Positions 1-9,324 are shown, counted from the first letter of the stretch. The stretch is 64,000 nucleotides of DNA from Thalassoroseus pseudoceratinae (GCF_011634775.1 NZ_JAALXT010000004.1:1-64000), one strand, 5' to 3'. Notes: generated from the letters alone by a model not told the origin. Numbers and translations: made by a program.

Positions 1-1
1 T

Positions 2-238
2 ACAGTGTCAGTTGAGCTTGCCCATGATTCTGGCACGGTTTTAGTCGCATTTACAGATCATCCGCATCCGGACTGCTATACAACAGCAACACCACATCCT
101 ATCACGCCGAAACACATTGCTGATTGTGTTCGCCAAGCTCTTTCTAAAGGTTGGCGGCCGTCAGCCAAAGGTCCACAATTCACAATCCACTTCTCATCAA
201 TGGATACTCCACCTCTGGTAGAGCCAACAGGCGATTGA
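2..238 (+). CDS. C-terminal part of an unidentified protein (cut by window edge)
   Basis: The reading frame is open from the first bases of the window to a TGA at 236-238, so this is probably the last ~78 residues of a longer protein. A GTG at 5 is the only in-window start near the edge, and I do not see a ribosome binding site for it. The end carries a pattern (ITPKHIADCVRQALSKGWRP followed by a short beta-like stretch) that closes many small bacterial proteins of unknown function. No function can be assigned. It lies just upstream of a short palindrome and another hypothetical gene on the same strand. Confidence 0.5.
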   Translation, partial: TVSVELAHDSGTVLVAFTDHPHPDCYTTATPHPITPKHIADCVRQALSKGWRPSAKGPQFTIHFSSMDTPPLVEPTGD

Positions 239-246
239 GCTTGAAC

Positions 247-263
247 GTCAGGCATAGCCTGAC
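247..263. repeat. Short perfect palindrome, GTCAGGC-ATA-GCCTGAC
   Basis: Seven-base arms (247-253 and 257-263) pair perfectly around ATA, followed by CTAC. It sits between two plus-strand genes and has no T-run, so it does not look like a standard terminator. Its form resembles short dispersed palindromes often found between planctomycete genes. That comparison is from memory and no second copy of this exact sequence was noticed in the window. Confidence 0.5.
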
Positions 264-304
264 CTACAACTGATAATGGTATGCCGCCCACTAGGACAAC
301 TAGC

Positions 305-823
305 ATGGCACTTGTCTTTTCTGTTGCTGTACCGAACACTATGTTCACTGAGCCGTTCGCGTCGCAGGTTGCCGACACGCTTCGAGGGATGTTCGGAGAT
401 GACATTGACTTCAACAGCCAAACCGAACGTCATAGCGATGAGCTAGGCTGGTCCGGTTGGAGCGAACTGCAGGAGCGGGGTGTCGAAGCCCTTGGGGCAG
501 ACAAGCTGCCTCACTTCTTGTCGATGGAAGCATGGCACGGATGTTACTTACCCGTGAAAACCGATATCGGTTCGCTTGAATTCTCCGACGATTCCCCGAA
601 TCTGGATGTCGGCGCACTCGACAACTTGATACCCGAACTCGAGTCGCTTGGCAATGCGTTATCACTGCCCACCGAAGACTCGGCATTGGATGAGCTATTT
701 CAAAAATACATTGAGGACGATGATCTAATCGACGAAGATATGGACGTCCAAACATTTACGCAGTTGCTGCCGCTCGCTCGTTTCGCGCGTGCTCAACGAT
801 TGCCACTTTGGGTCGTCAAATAG
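305..823 (+). CDS. Hypothetical protein, acidic, 172 aa
   Basis: No recognised domain. The start at 305 (MALVFSVAVPN) is preferred over an in-frame ATG at 281 because the extra eight residues are not protein-like, but neither has a strong ribosome binding site. The protein is acidic, with a central run rich in Asp, Glu and Leu (near residues 95-150), and has no signal peptide or membrane segment, so it is probably cytoplasmic. It lies between a cut gene and a small membrane-protein gene on the same strand. I do not recognise the family. Confidence 0.55.
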   Translation: MALVFSVAVPNTMFTEPFASQVADTLRGMFGDDIDFNSQTERHSDELGWSGWSELQERGVEALGADKLPHFLSMEAWHGCYLPVKTDIGSLEFSDDSPNLDVGALDNLIPELESLGNALSLPTEDSALDELFQKYIEDDDLIDEDMDVQTFTQLLPLARFARAQRLPLWVVK

Positions 824-871
824 CGACTCAGTCTAGCTGTGCCGGACTTATGACTCGAACAGCATGAAACA

Positions 872-1195
872 ATGCTCTACTTATGGTGGTCCCTTTCGAT
901 TCTGTTGATTGGGTTCTCGGTGTTGTTGGCGGTTGGTCAATGGTGGGCGATTTACTGGGTTCCTCGGACGCTCAATGCGCAGGGGCAACCGAGGAATTAT
1001 TCGATGATTCCGCTGCTGGGTGGTTTGATCGGCACGGGCGGTTGTTTGTTGGCCCCCTCATCGACAGTGCAATCACTTTGGTGGATTCCACTCGTTCTTG
1101 ACCCCGGTTGCGGACTGCTGTTTGGCCACCTTGCCGTATTCCTACTAACAGATGCCGTCAAGCGGTACTTCGGGAGGAAACCAAACGATGATTGA
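872..1195 (+). CDS. Small three-pass membrane protein, hypothetical (107 aa)
   Basis: Three hydrophobic stretches are visible: residues 4-27, about 46-62 and about 70-93. The C-terminus is basic and hydrophilic (VKRYFGRKPNDD), so it should sit in the cytoplasmic membrane with that tail probably inside. No catalytic motif is seen. It follows the hypothetical gene ending at 823 by 48 bases on the same strand and converges with the gene ending at 1209. The family is not recognised; overlapping reading frames are shorter and less protein-like. Confidence 0.5.
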   Translation: MLYLWWSLSILLIGFSVLLAVGQWWAIYWVPRTLNAQGQPRNYSMIPLLGGLIGTGGCLLAPSSTVQSLWWIPLVLDPGCGLLFGHLAVFLLTDAVKRYFGRKPNDD

Positions 1196-1208
1196 CGCTT
1201 CGCCAGAC

Positions 1209-1967
1209 CTACGGTTGATCATTCGTTAGCCATTCGACGGCAATCGGAATCAAGTGGTGTTGGCCTTCCGTGGATTCGGGGTGGGGGCTGTAGCAGAAGA
1301 CTCGGCCGTCACCATATTGGCAGCGGACGGCAGCGGAGGTGCCGATCATCACGCCACGGGGAGCGCCTTTCTTGGCGATTTCCGAGGCGAAGATCGCGAG
1401 ACTTTCGTAGTTGGGGACTTTGGGATCGTCCCACTCCCGGCGGGCGAGCAATGGGCCTTGACCGTAGTACAACGAAATTTCGTCGCGATCCGACTCAAAG
1501 AATTTGGTGCCCTGCGGTGAGAGGCGAAGCTTTACCGCTCCCGTGCCTCGGGCCCAATGCAATCGGTCAAGAACTTTGGCATCAATCAGATTCAGCGACC
1601 ATGAATAATCATTCGTCGCCAGATACGCTCCCGCGCAAACGCCAAGATAACCACCACCGCCACGAACGAACTGCCGCACATTTTCGCGGCCAAGTTCTCC
1701 CAACGCTTTTCCCTGCTTGCTCCCACTGCCACCGGGGTGGACGAGCACATCAACATCGTCAAGCCGACCATTCTGGATTTCCTCCGCTGTGATCTTTTGC
1801 ACCTCCACAGGGAAACTCTCCCGTGATTGCAAAGCATCGATCAGCTTGGTCGAACTGGCCCCTGTGCCACTGTCCTGGAAGACAGCCACACGAACGACCG
1901 GTTCCGCGGCACCCATCATCCGGGAGCCGAACACAAGCACATTCAGCAGTACCAAAAACTTCATCAT
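1209..1967 (-). CDS. Secreted BPL_N / class I glutamine-amidotransferase-like protein
   Basis: The protein has 252 residues with a signal peptide (MMKFLVLLNVLVFGS, likely cleaved after GAA near residue 21). The body resembles the biotin-protein-ligase N-terminal (BPL_N) domain, a class I glutamine-amidotransferase-like fold. It shows an HPGGSGS segment at 77-83 and a nucleophile-elbow-like GGGYLGVCAGAYLA with Cys111. A late YSPHPE near residue 229 supplies the expected His and Glu. Secreted BPL_N proteins are common in planctomycetes, but their substrate is unknown, so no reaction is assigned. The start has an AAGG sequence about ten bases upstream. It is convergent with the small membrane-protein gene. 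Confidence 0.75.
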   Translation of the reverse strand: MMKFLVLLNVLVFGSRMMGAAEPVVRVAVFQDSGTGASSTKLIDALQSRESFPVEVQKITAEEIQNGRLDDVDVLVHPGGSGSKQGKALGELGRENVRQFVRGGGGYLGVCAGAYLATNDYSWSLNLIDAKVLDRLHWARGTGAVKLRLSPQGTKFFESDRDEISLYYGQGPLLARREWDDPKVPNYESLAIFASEIAKKGAPRGVMIGTSAAVRCQYGDGRVFCYSPHPESTEGQHHLIPIAVEWLTNDQP

Positions 1968-2185
1968 GGTTGGAACCTTGCGAACGATATCTGTCCTAGT
2001 GATTCGGATACTCTGCCTCTCATATCCGACAGTCTAACATCGAACTCACTTCGAACACCAACCGTCGCGAGGTTGCCGAGACGACACTCGAAAAGAATCC
2101 AAAAACTGTACACTTGACCCTAAACGCATCGGCAATTCCAATACGGTTCAGCCTTCAAATCCGTCTGGTTTTCGGGAGTGATTCA

Positions 2186-2974
2186 ATGGGTCGTCGAGAG
2201 TCTTACGCACCGCATCAGTTTTGTTGGGTCGATTTGATGTCCCATGGTTTGATGGGTGCCCACGATTTTTACTGTGAGTTGTTCGGTTGGACGGCCGAAG
2301 AGCAAGACACGCACAACGGACCTCCATATTACATCTTCAAGAAAGATGGCCACGCCGTCGCCGGCTTGGGTGAAATGCCTGGTAAAGTGAGGGAAAGTGG
2401 GGCACCACCGCACTGGAATAGCTATGTGCACACGCCGGATTTGGAAGGCGTTTTGGCGAAGGTGGCCGATGCGGGCGGAACCATCACGATGCCTGCGATG
2501 CAAGTCGTGCATGCGGGAGAGATGGCGGTGATTGCCGACCCCGAAGGCGCGATGGTCGCTCTCTGGAAGCCGATCGATCACCCCGGTGCCGGTTGGGTGA
2601 ACGATGCGAACACCTGGGGTTGGAACGAACTCATCAGCCGGGATGTCGAAGCGTCGCAAGCGTTCTACAGCAAGTTATTCGGCTGGACGTTCGACGAAGA
2701 CGAGTCGATGACCGACTACGTTGTGATCAAAAACGGCGAACAATTAAACGGCGGCATTCTGCCCTGGCGACAAGAAATGGGCGAGATTCCATCATTTTGG
2801 ACAGCCTATTTCACGGTCGAGGACATCGAAAAAGCCACCAGCAAAGTCCAAGAACTGGGCGGCCAACTGATCCAACCGGTGATGGATCTCCCTGTGGGCA
2901 AGTTGGGCGTTGTTTCGGACTGCCAAGGTGCGATGTTCAACATCATCCAATTGAACGGACCGGCGGACGAATAA
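2186..2974 (+). CDS. VOC family protein with two glyoxalase-like domains
   Basis: This 262-residue protein has two tandem vicinal-oxygen-chelate domains, roughly residues 10-125 and 135-258. Each opens with a similar segment (FCWVDLMSHGLMGAHDFYCELFGW and WNELISRDVEASQAFYSKLFGW are repeats of one motif) and closes with a ...DPEGAM / DCQGAM-type strand. The layout matches the CFP-30B/27-kDa-antigen-like subgroup, whose substrate is generally unknown. The start at 2186 is preceded by GGGAG at good distance; an in-frame ATG at 2114 adds residues unlike the family. It is probably cytoplasmic and single-gene, convergent with the large ATPase gene ending at 3056. Confidence 0.85.
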   Translation: MGRRESYAPHQFCWVDLMSHGLMGAHDFYCELFGWTAEEQDTHNGPPYYIFKKDGHAVAGLGEMPGKVRESGAPPHWNSYVHTPDLEGVLAKVADAGGTITMPAMQVVHAGEMAVIADPEGAMVALWKPIDHPGAGWVNDANTWGWNELISRDVEASQAFYSKLFGWTFDEDESMTDYVVIKNGEQLNGGILPWRQEMGEIPSFWTAYFTVEDIEKATSKVQELGGQLIQPVMDLPVGKLGVVSDCQGAMFNIIQLNGPADE

Positions 2975-3055
2975 CGATCGTTGTCGATGGGTCTGGTCGC
3001 GAGGCGTTGTGTCTTGATGACGAATCGCCTCCCGCCTGACTCATTTTGGAATCGA

Positions 3056-6000
3056 TCATGCCACGCGATTGGTTTCCATGAGCGGATGGTGGCCGGGCAG
3101 CCAAATCGGTTCGATACCCAACGATTCGCAATACTGTGCCTGATGCATGTGACAGGTCAGCAGCAACACTTGGTGTCCACGCTCAGCGAATCGGTGAAGC
3201 GTTTCCACCACGGCGGCCGTGCGTTGGTGATCGAAATTGACGAGCACATCATCGAGAATCAAAGGCAACTCGATTCCATCTTCAGCGAATTGTTCCACCA
3301 AAGCCAATCGGATGGAAAGGAACAATTGCTCGCGGGTTCCGTTGCTGAGAGCATCGACAGCAAAACTCTGACCAGCTTCATCTTCGATGAGCAAATGCTG
3401 TTGATCGACCGGTGACCAAATTCGCCGGTAACGGCCGTCGGTGAATTCGTAGAGGAATTCTGACGCCAGTTCCAGTGTTCCTGTTTGGCCATCGCGTTCC
3501 AAATTCGAACGCAACCCACTCACCGCATCGGCGGTCGTTTCGGTTGCGATCCATTGCGTCACAGTTTGCTGGAGTTGCAACCGAGCATTGGCCAACTCCC
3601 GCCGCAACCTTGTGCCTGTGCGGTCATCGGTGAGTGTTGCCAACTCCTGTTTGACGCGTCCCAGATCCTCGCTCCGTTTCTGAAGTTCCGCTTCGACTTG
3701 TTCCAGTTGCCGAGTCAATTCTTCGCGGCTTTCCTGATTCCCGTGAGTGTCGTGGGAATGCAAATCGTCTTCGACGATCGCCAACTCGGGGGCTTCCTCC
3801 CGTGCAGCTTCGAGTTCCAACTTCGCCATCGCGATCAACTCTTCGAGTTCTTGCCGTCGACCGCCGTGTTGTTGTCGAGACTCCAATTCCTCACGGGAAG
3901 AGACACCAACTTCCGCCAACAATTCTCGCCGGCGTTTTTTCAACGCGACCATTCGACGTTTCAATCGCACGGCCTCGCGTCGGTACTTGCGAGCCGTCTT
4001 CAGAAACTTCTGCCGTTCGCTGTCGTCGATTTCCGGTGGAGTCGTCGCGACGGGAGCGGGAATCGTTTGCGGTTTGGCCTGCAACTGCGTGAGTTCGCGT
4101 TCCCACCGTGAAAGCACATCCAACGGGTGGGCGTAGTCTTCTTTATGCCGTTTGAATTGCCGACCGGTTGTCTCGATGCGTCCGCGGTACTGTTCCATCC
4201 GGCGGCTGGCATCGCGGGCGGCATTCTCGCTGAGATCCCATGCGTATTTGTATTCGCGTACCTCAGCGACTTGCTGCCAAGTTCGCAGGGCATCATCAAC
4301 GTTGACTGTCTCCGGCAGACGGACTTGTCGAACACCGTCACACCACGCTTGGCGGGCGGCATCGTGTTCTCGACCGACGGTTTGAATACTTTTTCGCATT
4401 CGTCCGAGTCGTTTGCGATCCCGCTTCAAACGTCGTTGCACGGTGACAAGTCGTTTCAGTTCGGACAACCGTTGCGACGCCCGAGCAATGAGCTGAGCTT
4501 GCGGTCCTTCTGGGTGTGCGGTGTCAGTCCGACCGTCGGGCAGGCGGTGACGAATTACCTCGTGAATGTCTTTCAGCTCGGCTTCGTGTGTGCGAATCCG
4601 CATGCGAAGTTCCGCCAAATCTTCGTGCAGATGCCCTTCAGAGTGATGTTGGAATCCGCGTGCAATGAAGAACCCCGCCAAACCGATCAACGCCAAAATA
4701 AGCCCGGCAACACCGTTAGTGGTGAGCCCAGTGATGAAACCGAGTGTGGACAGAATCGCTCCGCCAATCCCCAGAAACAGCAAGAATCCTGGTGCCCACG
4801 GTGGCAAATCGGGGCGGCTTTCCAAACGGGCCAATTCGCGTTGCAGGTTGGAAATCCGTTGATCGACTTCGCTCTCGCGGAACTGCAATTGGGCCAATCC
4901 CTCACCGTCAGCGAGTTGCCGTTTTGCTTCGACGATGGCTTCTTTCAGGGTCGATTCTGGAATCTGACCGATCGCGGCATCGAACTCGCTTTGCAGCTTG
5001 TGACAGGCGTCGGCGGTCTTTTTGTACTTCTTCTGCATGCGGTTTTTGCGAGCCGCCAGCGATTGAAACTTCCGACCGGCATCCGCCAACCGATGATACG
5101 CCGTATGCGTGGAGTCGATGGAATCCAACCGCTCTGCCGACCAGTCCGGACCGAGCGTGCGAAGTCGAGCATCGAATTCGGCCTTTTTCTTGGTCGCTTC
5201 GGCTTGGGATTGCTCGGCGTGTCGGGCAGCTTCGGCGATAATCGGCCGTTGTGCCACCAACCCTTGGAGTACGAACATTTCCTCCGTCCACGGAGACGAA
5301 GATACCGCCACCGTTTCCGTCTGATTCGGAATGACCTTCGGTTTGGCGGAGTCAGCTTTCTTTCGCGCGGAGTTTTCCCGCCGTCGTGCGTCTCGATATT
5401 GTGGTTTCAATTCGGCAAAATCGAGATCAATCTCTTCGATCACACTCCAATCGAATTTCGGAGCCGAATTGGTTTTCGGGAGCGACGCCAACTCGCGTTC
5501 CAATTCGCGAAGTTGTCGCCACGGTGTCGCCACGCGATTGACGATTTCGTGCCCTTGCAATTGCTGCCGTAGTCCCGCTCGCTTTGCTTTCAGCGATTCG
5601 ATTTGCGTTTGCCATTCGGTTTGCTTGGCGAGTAACTTGGCGTACTGACGCCGTTGATCACCAATCCGGTTGACCGCCGCATCCAGTTCCTTCACTCGCG
5701 AAAGTTGCCGCAACAGTTCGCCACGGTGTCGGTTCGACACAAAGAACCGTCGCCGGAATTGGTCTGCATCGCTGATCATTTTGACCAGTTCGCCACCATC
5801 CGGACCAAGCGACAAACCGTAGATGCGTCGAGCGACTTCGGCGTTTTGGAGCGTGGAAAGTTCCTGCAGCTCACTCAAACCGATCGCGAAGACATGCCGA
5901 AAAGTCTGCTCGCCAGTCTCGCCGAGAATGTGAGTCAGCTTGTCTTGCGGGGCCAGGTTCTGAAACTCGCTGGGCAAATCCGACCCATCGGCCAGATTTG

Positions 6001-6325
6001 AAAGCGAATCCGCCACACGTTCGACGGACAGCGTTCCGCGTCCATCGCCGTCGGCATGTCGGGTCACTTCAAACTCATGACCGTCATGCGTCAACCGAAG
6101 CGAACCCCCGAAAACCGTCGGTTCGTCCTCAAACTCAGACCGTTCCCATCTCGGTCGAGCCGCTCCCGAATCGAACCCGAACAGATTCCCGCGAATGAAC
6201 TGGAGCAACGTTGATTTCCCGGCCTCATTCGGACCGTAAACCACGTTGATTCCCCCTGGACGCAACGGCATTGCGAGTCGCCGCCACACACCGAAACGAT
6301 CGATCTGAATATCGGTCAATTGCAT
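3056..6325 (-). CDS. YhaN/SbcC-like AAA ATPase
   Basis: A 1089-residue SMC-like ATPase. It starts with a DNA-repair-ATPase N-terminus and a P-loop GPNEAGKST at residues 31-39, followed by long Glu/Arg-rich coiled-coil stretches. Two hydrophobic segments interrupt the middle (about 508-560), as in YhaN-type proteins. The coiled coil then resumes, and the C-terminus has a Walker B LPLILDDVLVNFD near residue 1020 preceded by an ABC-type SNGTREQL signature. Relatives act with a metallophosphoesterase subunit in processing DNA ends. Here the upstream gene, 71 bases away on the same strand, is that partner. The start at 6325 (MQLTDIQIDRFG) matches the family; upstream in-frame residues do not. Confidence 0.85.
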   Translation of the reverse strand: MQLTDIQIDRFGVWRRLAMPLRPGGINVVYGPNEAGKSTLLQFIRGNLFGFDSGAARPRWERSEFEDEPTVFGGSLRLTHDGHEFEVTRHADGDGRGTLSVERVADSLSNLADGSDLPSEFQNLAPQDKLTHILGETGEQTFRHVFAIGLSELQELSTLQNAEVARRIYGLSLGPDGGELVKMISDADQFRRRFFVSNRHRGELLRQLSRVKELDAAVNRIGDQRRQYAKLLAKQTEWQTQIESLKAKRAGLRQQLQGHEIVNRVATPWRQLRELERELASLPKTNSAPKFDWSVIEEIDLDFAELKPQYRDARRRENSARKKADSAKPKVIPNQTETVAVSSSPWTEEMFVLQGLVAQRPIIAEAARHAEQSQAEATKKKAEFDARLRTLGPDWSAERLDSIDSTHTAYHRLADAGRKFQSLAARKNRMQKKYKKTADACHKLQSEFDAAIGQIPESTLKEAIVEAKRQLADGEGLAQLQFRESEVDQRISNLQRELARLESRPDLPPWAPGFLLFLGIGGAILSTLGFITGLTTNGVAGLILALIGLAGFFIARGFQHHSEGHLHEDLAELRMRIRTHEAELKDIHEVIRHRLPDGRTDTAHPEGPQAQLIARASQRLSELKRLVTVQRRLKRDRKRLGRMRKSIQTVGREHDAARQAWCDGVRQVRLPETVNVDDALRTWQQVAEVREYKYAWDLSENAARDASRRMEQYRGRIETTGRQFKRHKEDYAHPLDVLSRWERELTQLQAKPQTIPAPVATTPPEIDDSERQKFLKTARKYRREAVRLKRRMVALKKRRRELLAEVGVSSREELESRQQHGGRRQELEELIAMAKLELEAAREEAPELAIVEDDLHSHDTHGNQESREELTRQLEQVEAELQKRSEDLGRVKQELATLTDDRTGTRLRRELANARLQLQQTVTQWIATETTADAVSGLRSNLERDGQTGTLELASEFLYEFTDGRYRRIWSPVDQQHLLIEDEAGQSFAVDALSNGTREQLFLSIRLALVEQFAEDGIELPLILDDVLVNFDHQRTAAVVETLHRFAERGHQVLLLTCHMHQAQYCESLGIEPIWLPGHHPLMETNRVA

Positions 6326-6396
6326 GGTCTGGGTCCTTCCATGACTCCAGGCCCGCCGTTTTTGTGGCGGGAGTTTCCCGGTTGCAGCGTCTTGAG

Positions 6397-7809
6397 TTAG
6401 GCGTTGGTTTCCAATTCGTTCTGGAGCCAATCGTTGCCGATGGTCCAGGCGAGTTGCCGAATGGCGTCCTTGTCGTGGCTCGAAATGTGCTCGTCCAAAA
6501 GTTCCCGTCCACCAACAACTCGCTCGGCTTCCGGAACAGCTTGCCAATGGTCCTCGAGTCGTTGCGACAACTCGTGAGTCGTCAACGATTCCAGTGAGTC
6601 CAATCGTTGTGCGAAACGCGTGGGCAGACTTTCATTCGAGAAGTCCACTGGCATGGCTCGGTGCAAACGAACGGCATGACACAGGATCGGAGACTGCGGT
6701 GGTTCCGCGGTGAGAATTACGTCTTCGAGTAGACTTTCCCATGTCGTCCGGTCGCGAAGTGAAGCCCAGAGCGTTCCCGTGCCTCGAAGTTCCCATTGAA
6801 TCAGTAAGAAGTCTTCGTCTCGATCGGTCGCAGCGTCCAACAGGGCTTCGGCCATTGTTGTGAGAAGATCGTCGCGGGTGATTTCGTTGGGAACGTCGAT
6901 GTTGATGCAATCAAATCGCACAACCGCTGTCGGTAGCACCGTTTCGTGTTGACGACCATCAGGCCGAACCTCGACGAGTTTCACACCAGCCTGTGCACGT
7001 TCACTGTCCCGAAGTGGTTGCGTCGTCAACGGTCGGGAAATCGATTCGCCATTTGTCTGACGCAGCAATTCTGACTGAAACCGTCCGGTCTGCGATGCCC
7101 ATGTCAAATAGTTGAAGCGTGCAGATTCTTTGACCGGCGTCTCTTGGCTCGGTTGCGGTTCGATTTCGGATTCCGGTTCAGTCGTCGGTCGTGCCCACGA
7201 GGGTCGTTGCCAATCGGTCTCTTTGGGGAGTTCGTTCGATTCTTTGATCGATTCGCGATCGGGGCGGTTCGACAAGGGAGTCACGATCGGGGCGGTCATC
7301 ACGCCGAGACGGAACGGTGTGACGTGCCGATGATGTCCGTTGGTCGCTCCATTCGTGTGGCCATTCACGTAGGGAACGGCGTCTTCCGTTTCCGCCCCCG
7401 CCCAGACCGTGGCAATCGTTTCGTGATCGCGGTGAACGGGCAGGGTGACGCCGGGTTCGCAAATCGTGACGTTCTCCGGCAGATCCGAAATCGCCCTCCA
7501 TGCGGGAAGCGGGGCTTCATCGCTGGGTACGACAAACACGGCAATGTCGTCGCCTGCAAGATTCTTCAGACCATCCACCAATGCAATCCGAGCCCGCAAG
7601 CTGAGATCGGAATCGATGAAAGTCGCGCCGGTGAGCAATACAAAATCGACCTGCCGCTCTTTCGCAGTCTCGACGGCCAATTCGAACGCCGTCAGCGTGG
7701 CATCGTCAATGTTGTCCAACAAATCTTCCGGCACATCACCTATGTACTCCAGCGGGCAATCCAACCGGGCATCGGCAATGTGGAGAAATGTCAGCGAGGC
7801 AAACGTCAT
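6397..7809 (-). CDS. SbcD/YhaO-like protein with degenerate phosphoesterase motifs
   Basis: The 470-residue protein has the layout of the SbcD/Mre11-type metallophosphoesterase N-domain and lies directly upstream of the YhaN/SbcC-like ATPase gene. The metal-binding motifs are altered. The first motif reads HIADARLD (residues 10-17) where a second His is expected. The GD motif reads LLTGATFID (58-66). The GNHD motif reads VPSDEA (94-99), and the GHxH region appears as WASQTGR near 236. A linker of about 70 residues (150-220) is Pro/Glu/Asn-rich. It is probably a structural partner of the ATPase and not an active nuclease; this is inferred from motif loss, and remote alignment could shift the motif assignments. 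Confidence 0.7.
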   Translation of the reverse strand: MTFASLTFLHIADARLDCPLEYIGDVPEDLLDNIDDATLTAFELAVETAKERQVDFVLLTGATFIDSDLSLRARIALVDGLKNLAGDDIAVFVVPSDEAPLPAWRAISDLPENVTICEPGVTLPVHRDHETIATVWAGAETEDAVPYVNGHTNGATNGHHRHVTPFRLGVMTAPIVTPLSNRPDRESIKESNELPKETDWQRPSWARPTTEPESEIEPQPSQETPVKESARFNYLTWASQTGRFQSELLRQTNGESISRPLTTQPLRDSERAQAGVKLVEVRPDGRQHETVLPTAVVRFDCINIDVPNEITRDDLLTTMAEALLDAATDRDEDFLLIQWELRGTGTLWASLRDRTTWESLLEDVILTAEPPQSPILCHAVRLHRAMPVDFSNESLPTRFAQRLDSLESLTTHELSQRLEDHWQAVPEAERVVGGRELLDEHISSHDKDAIRQLAWTIGNDWLQNELETNA

Positions 7810-8015
7810 GGCAGATTCCTTCCCGCCAACTCGAAACTGGTCTCTATGGACGAACGCTCATCAACTGTTCCCAACTTGAGCGTGTTCGGTGAAGTTTAGC
7901 GGAATTGTAAAAACGTTAAAAGACCGGATCGTCTGCCTGCCGTAGTGTCCGTGAACCAGTACAATTTGCCCAAAATCACTGCGGATTTTCGTCATCAACT
8001 GGAATTCGGATCACC

Positions 8016-8426
8016 ATGACATCACCAATTCTGCAAATGCTGACCGTCGGACTGGGCGGTTTCTTCGGAGCGATCGCCCGATTTACACTGACCGGTCTGG
8101 CAAGGCGGTGGGTTCCAAGTTTCCCACCGATCGGCACGCTCGCCGTGAATGTGCTGGGTTGTTTCTTGATCGGTGCGTTGATGGCCTGGGTGATCGACAT
8201 CCCCCGCACCACCGATCGCCAACCTCTTCCCGAACTCGCCCGCATGCTGCTGGTGACCGGCATGTTGGGTTCCCTCACCACGTTCTCGGCATTCGGATAC
8301 GAAGCGGTCGAACTCATGCGAGAATCCCGCTGGCAGTTGGCGTTCGCATATGTCGCGGGGAACCTGTTCATCGGGTTAGGAGCGGTCGTCGGTGGACGGC
8401 TTCTCGCCTGTCGCATTTGGGGTTAA
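8016..8426 (+). CDS. crcB: Fluoride ion transporter CrcB/Fluc
   Basis: A 136-residue membrane protein with four predicted helices. It carries the Fluc family signatures GGFFGAIARF near the N-terminus, GTLAVNVLGCFLIG in the second helix and GMLGSLTTFSAFGYE in the third, including the Asn and the Phe-containing stretch that line the pore. The family exports fluoride through the cytoplasmic membrane as a dual-topology dimer. Length is normal for a single Fluc subunit, and only one copy is present here, as expected for a homodimer. No fluoride riboswitch was seen in the 206 bases upstream. It is convergent with the secreted protein gene ending at 8434. Confidence 0.95.
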   Translation: MTSPILQMLTVGLGGFFGAIARFTLTGLARRWVPSFPPIGTLAVNVLGCFLIGALMAWVIDIPRTTDRQPLPELARMLLVTGMLGSLTTFSAFGYEAVELMRESRWQLAFAYVAGNLFIGLGAVVGGRLLACRIWG

Positions 8427-8433
8427 TGGTTTC

Positions 8434-9237
8434 TCACGGCAACCATTTGAGGGCCGCAGTCGCTTCGCGGATGACATCTTCACGTCCAATCTCGACGCGA
8501 CCTTCTTGGGTGAAGACGGACGACGATTTTACGCTGTCCAGTCGAGTCGCCTCGGTGATTGCTTGCCTCGACAACGGATCGTCAAAGATTCGCAGTTCCC
8601 GAATCGCACGGATTTTCTCAGCGGCCGGCCCGTCTTTTAACATCTTGATGAAGTAGTCTCGCCGCTCGGTCGTGAACGGAACAATCAAGACAAACGTCTC
8701 GCCCCCCGATTCAAGTGGAAAGTCCGAGTGCGCGACGACTCCAGATTTGCGAGCGTGGGCCACTCGTGGATTGGGATCAATGGTCGGCCCCGTTTTGGCA
8801 CGCAAACGGCCCGAGAGCGTTTCCAAGAGCACTCGCTCGGAGAGCACAACGTTTCCATATTGAGTGACGCCGTAGTAGACATCCAGCAGCGTGGGGAAGT
8901 CGATCGGGCTTCGGCGGCCGATCTCAATTTCCTCAAGAAGTTCGCTTGTCCCACGGATAAATCGCAACCGGATTGGCCCTTCAACCATTCTCGAAAAGTA
9001 GAGATAGCCGTCGAATTTCGGAGGGGCTAGCGGATATTCGATGTTCGCGGCATCCCCTTTGAATGTGTGCAGCACCGCCGGTGGCTTGGTCTCATCGACT
9101 TGGAAAACGCCAATTGTGTCGGAGTTATCCACCAGCCATTCAATTGTCCGCAGACGATACTGGTTCAGATCGGCGAACGCGCCAGTTGTGTTGACGAACA
9201 ACATCCAGATGCCGCAGAGCCATGTCGTCGGTTTCAT
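8434..9237 (-). CDS. Secreted hypothetical protein
   Basis: A 267-residue protein with a signal peptide (MKPTTWLCGIWMLFVNTTGAFA) that is probably cleaved after Ala22. The start at 9237 gives this clean signal; longer in-frame extensions bury it. The mature part has no recognised domain. A C-terminal region of short helices (from about residue 195, with KIRAIRELRIFDDPLSRQAI) could be a HEAT-like pair, since the spacing suits such repeats. It is convergent with crcB and downstream of the beta-helix protein gene on the same strand, so they may share a transcript. Function unknown. Confidence 0.6.
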   Translation of the reverse strand: MKPTTWLCGIWMLFVNTTGAFADLNQYRLRTIEWLVDNSDTIGVFQVDETKPPAVLHTFKGDAANIEYPLAPPKFDGYLYFSRMVEGPIRLRFIRGTSELLEEIEIGRRSPIDFPTLLDVYYGVTQYGNVVLSERVLLETLSGRLRAKTGPTIDPNPRVAHARKSGVVAHSDFPLESGGETFVLIVPFTTERRDYFIKMLKDGPAAEKIRAIRELRIFDDPLSRQAITEATRLDSVKSSSVFTQEGRVEIGREDVIREATAALKWLP

Positions 9238-9324
9238 GTCAGCAACTCCAAGGTTTGATGAGTTCCACCTGCTCAACGGTTTGGACGTGGGTCGAAAAAA
9301 CCACACGGTCGTTGTGAGTCTTGT

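Noticed and set aside
4127-5572. Long plus-strand open frame of 481 codons opposite the YhaN/SbcC-like gene
   Set aside because: It lies entirely within the minus-strand ATPase gene, has no domain pattern, and the ATPase frame shows clear family motifs.
7810-8015. Possible fluoride riboswitch upstream of crcB
   Set aside because: The expected conserved core was not seen in the 206 bases before the crcB start.
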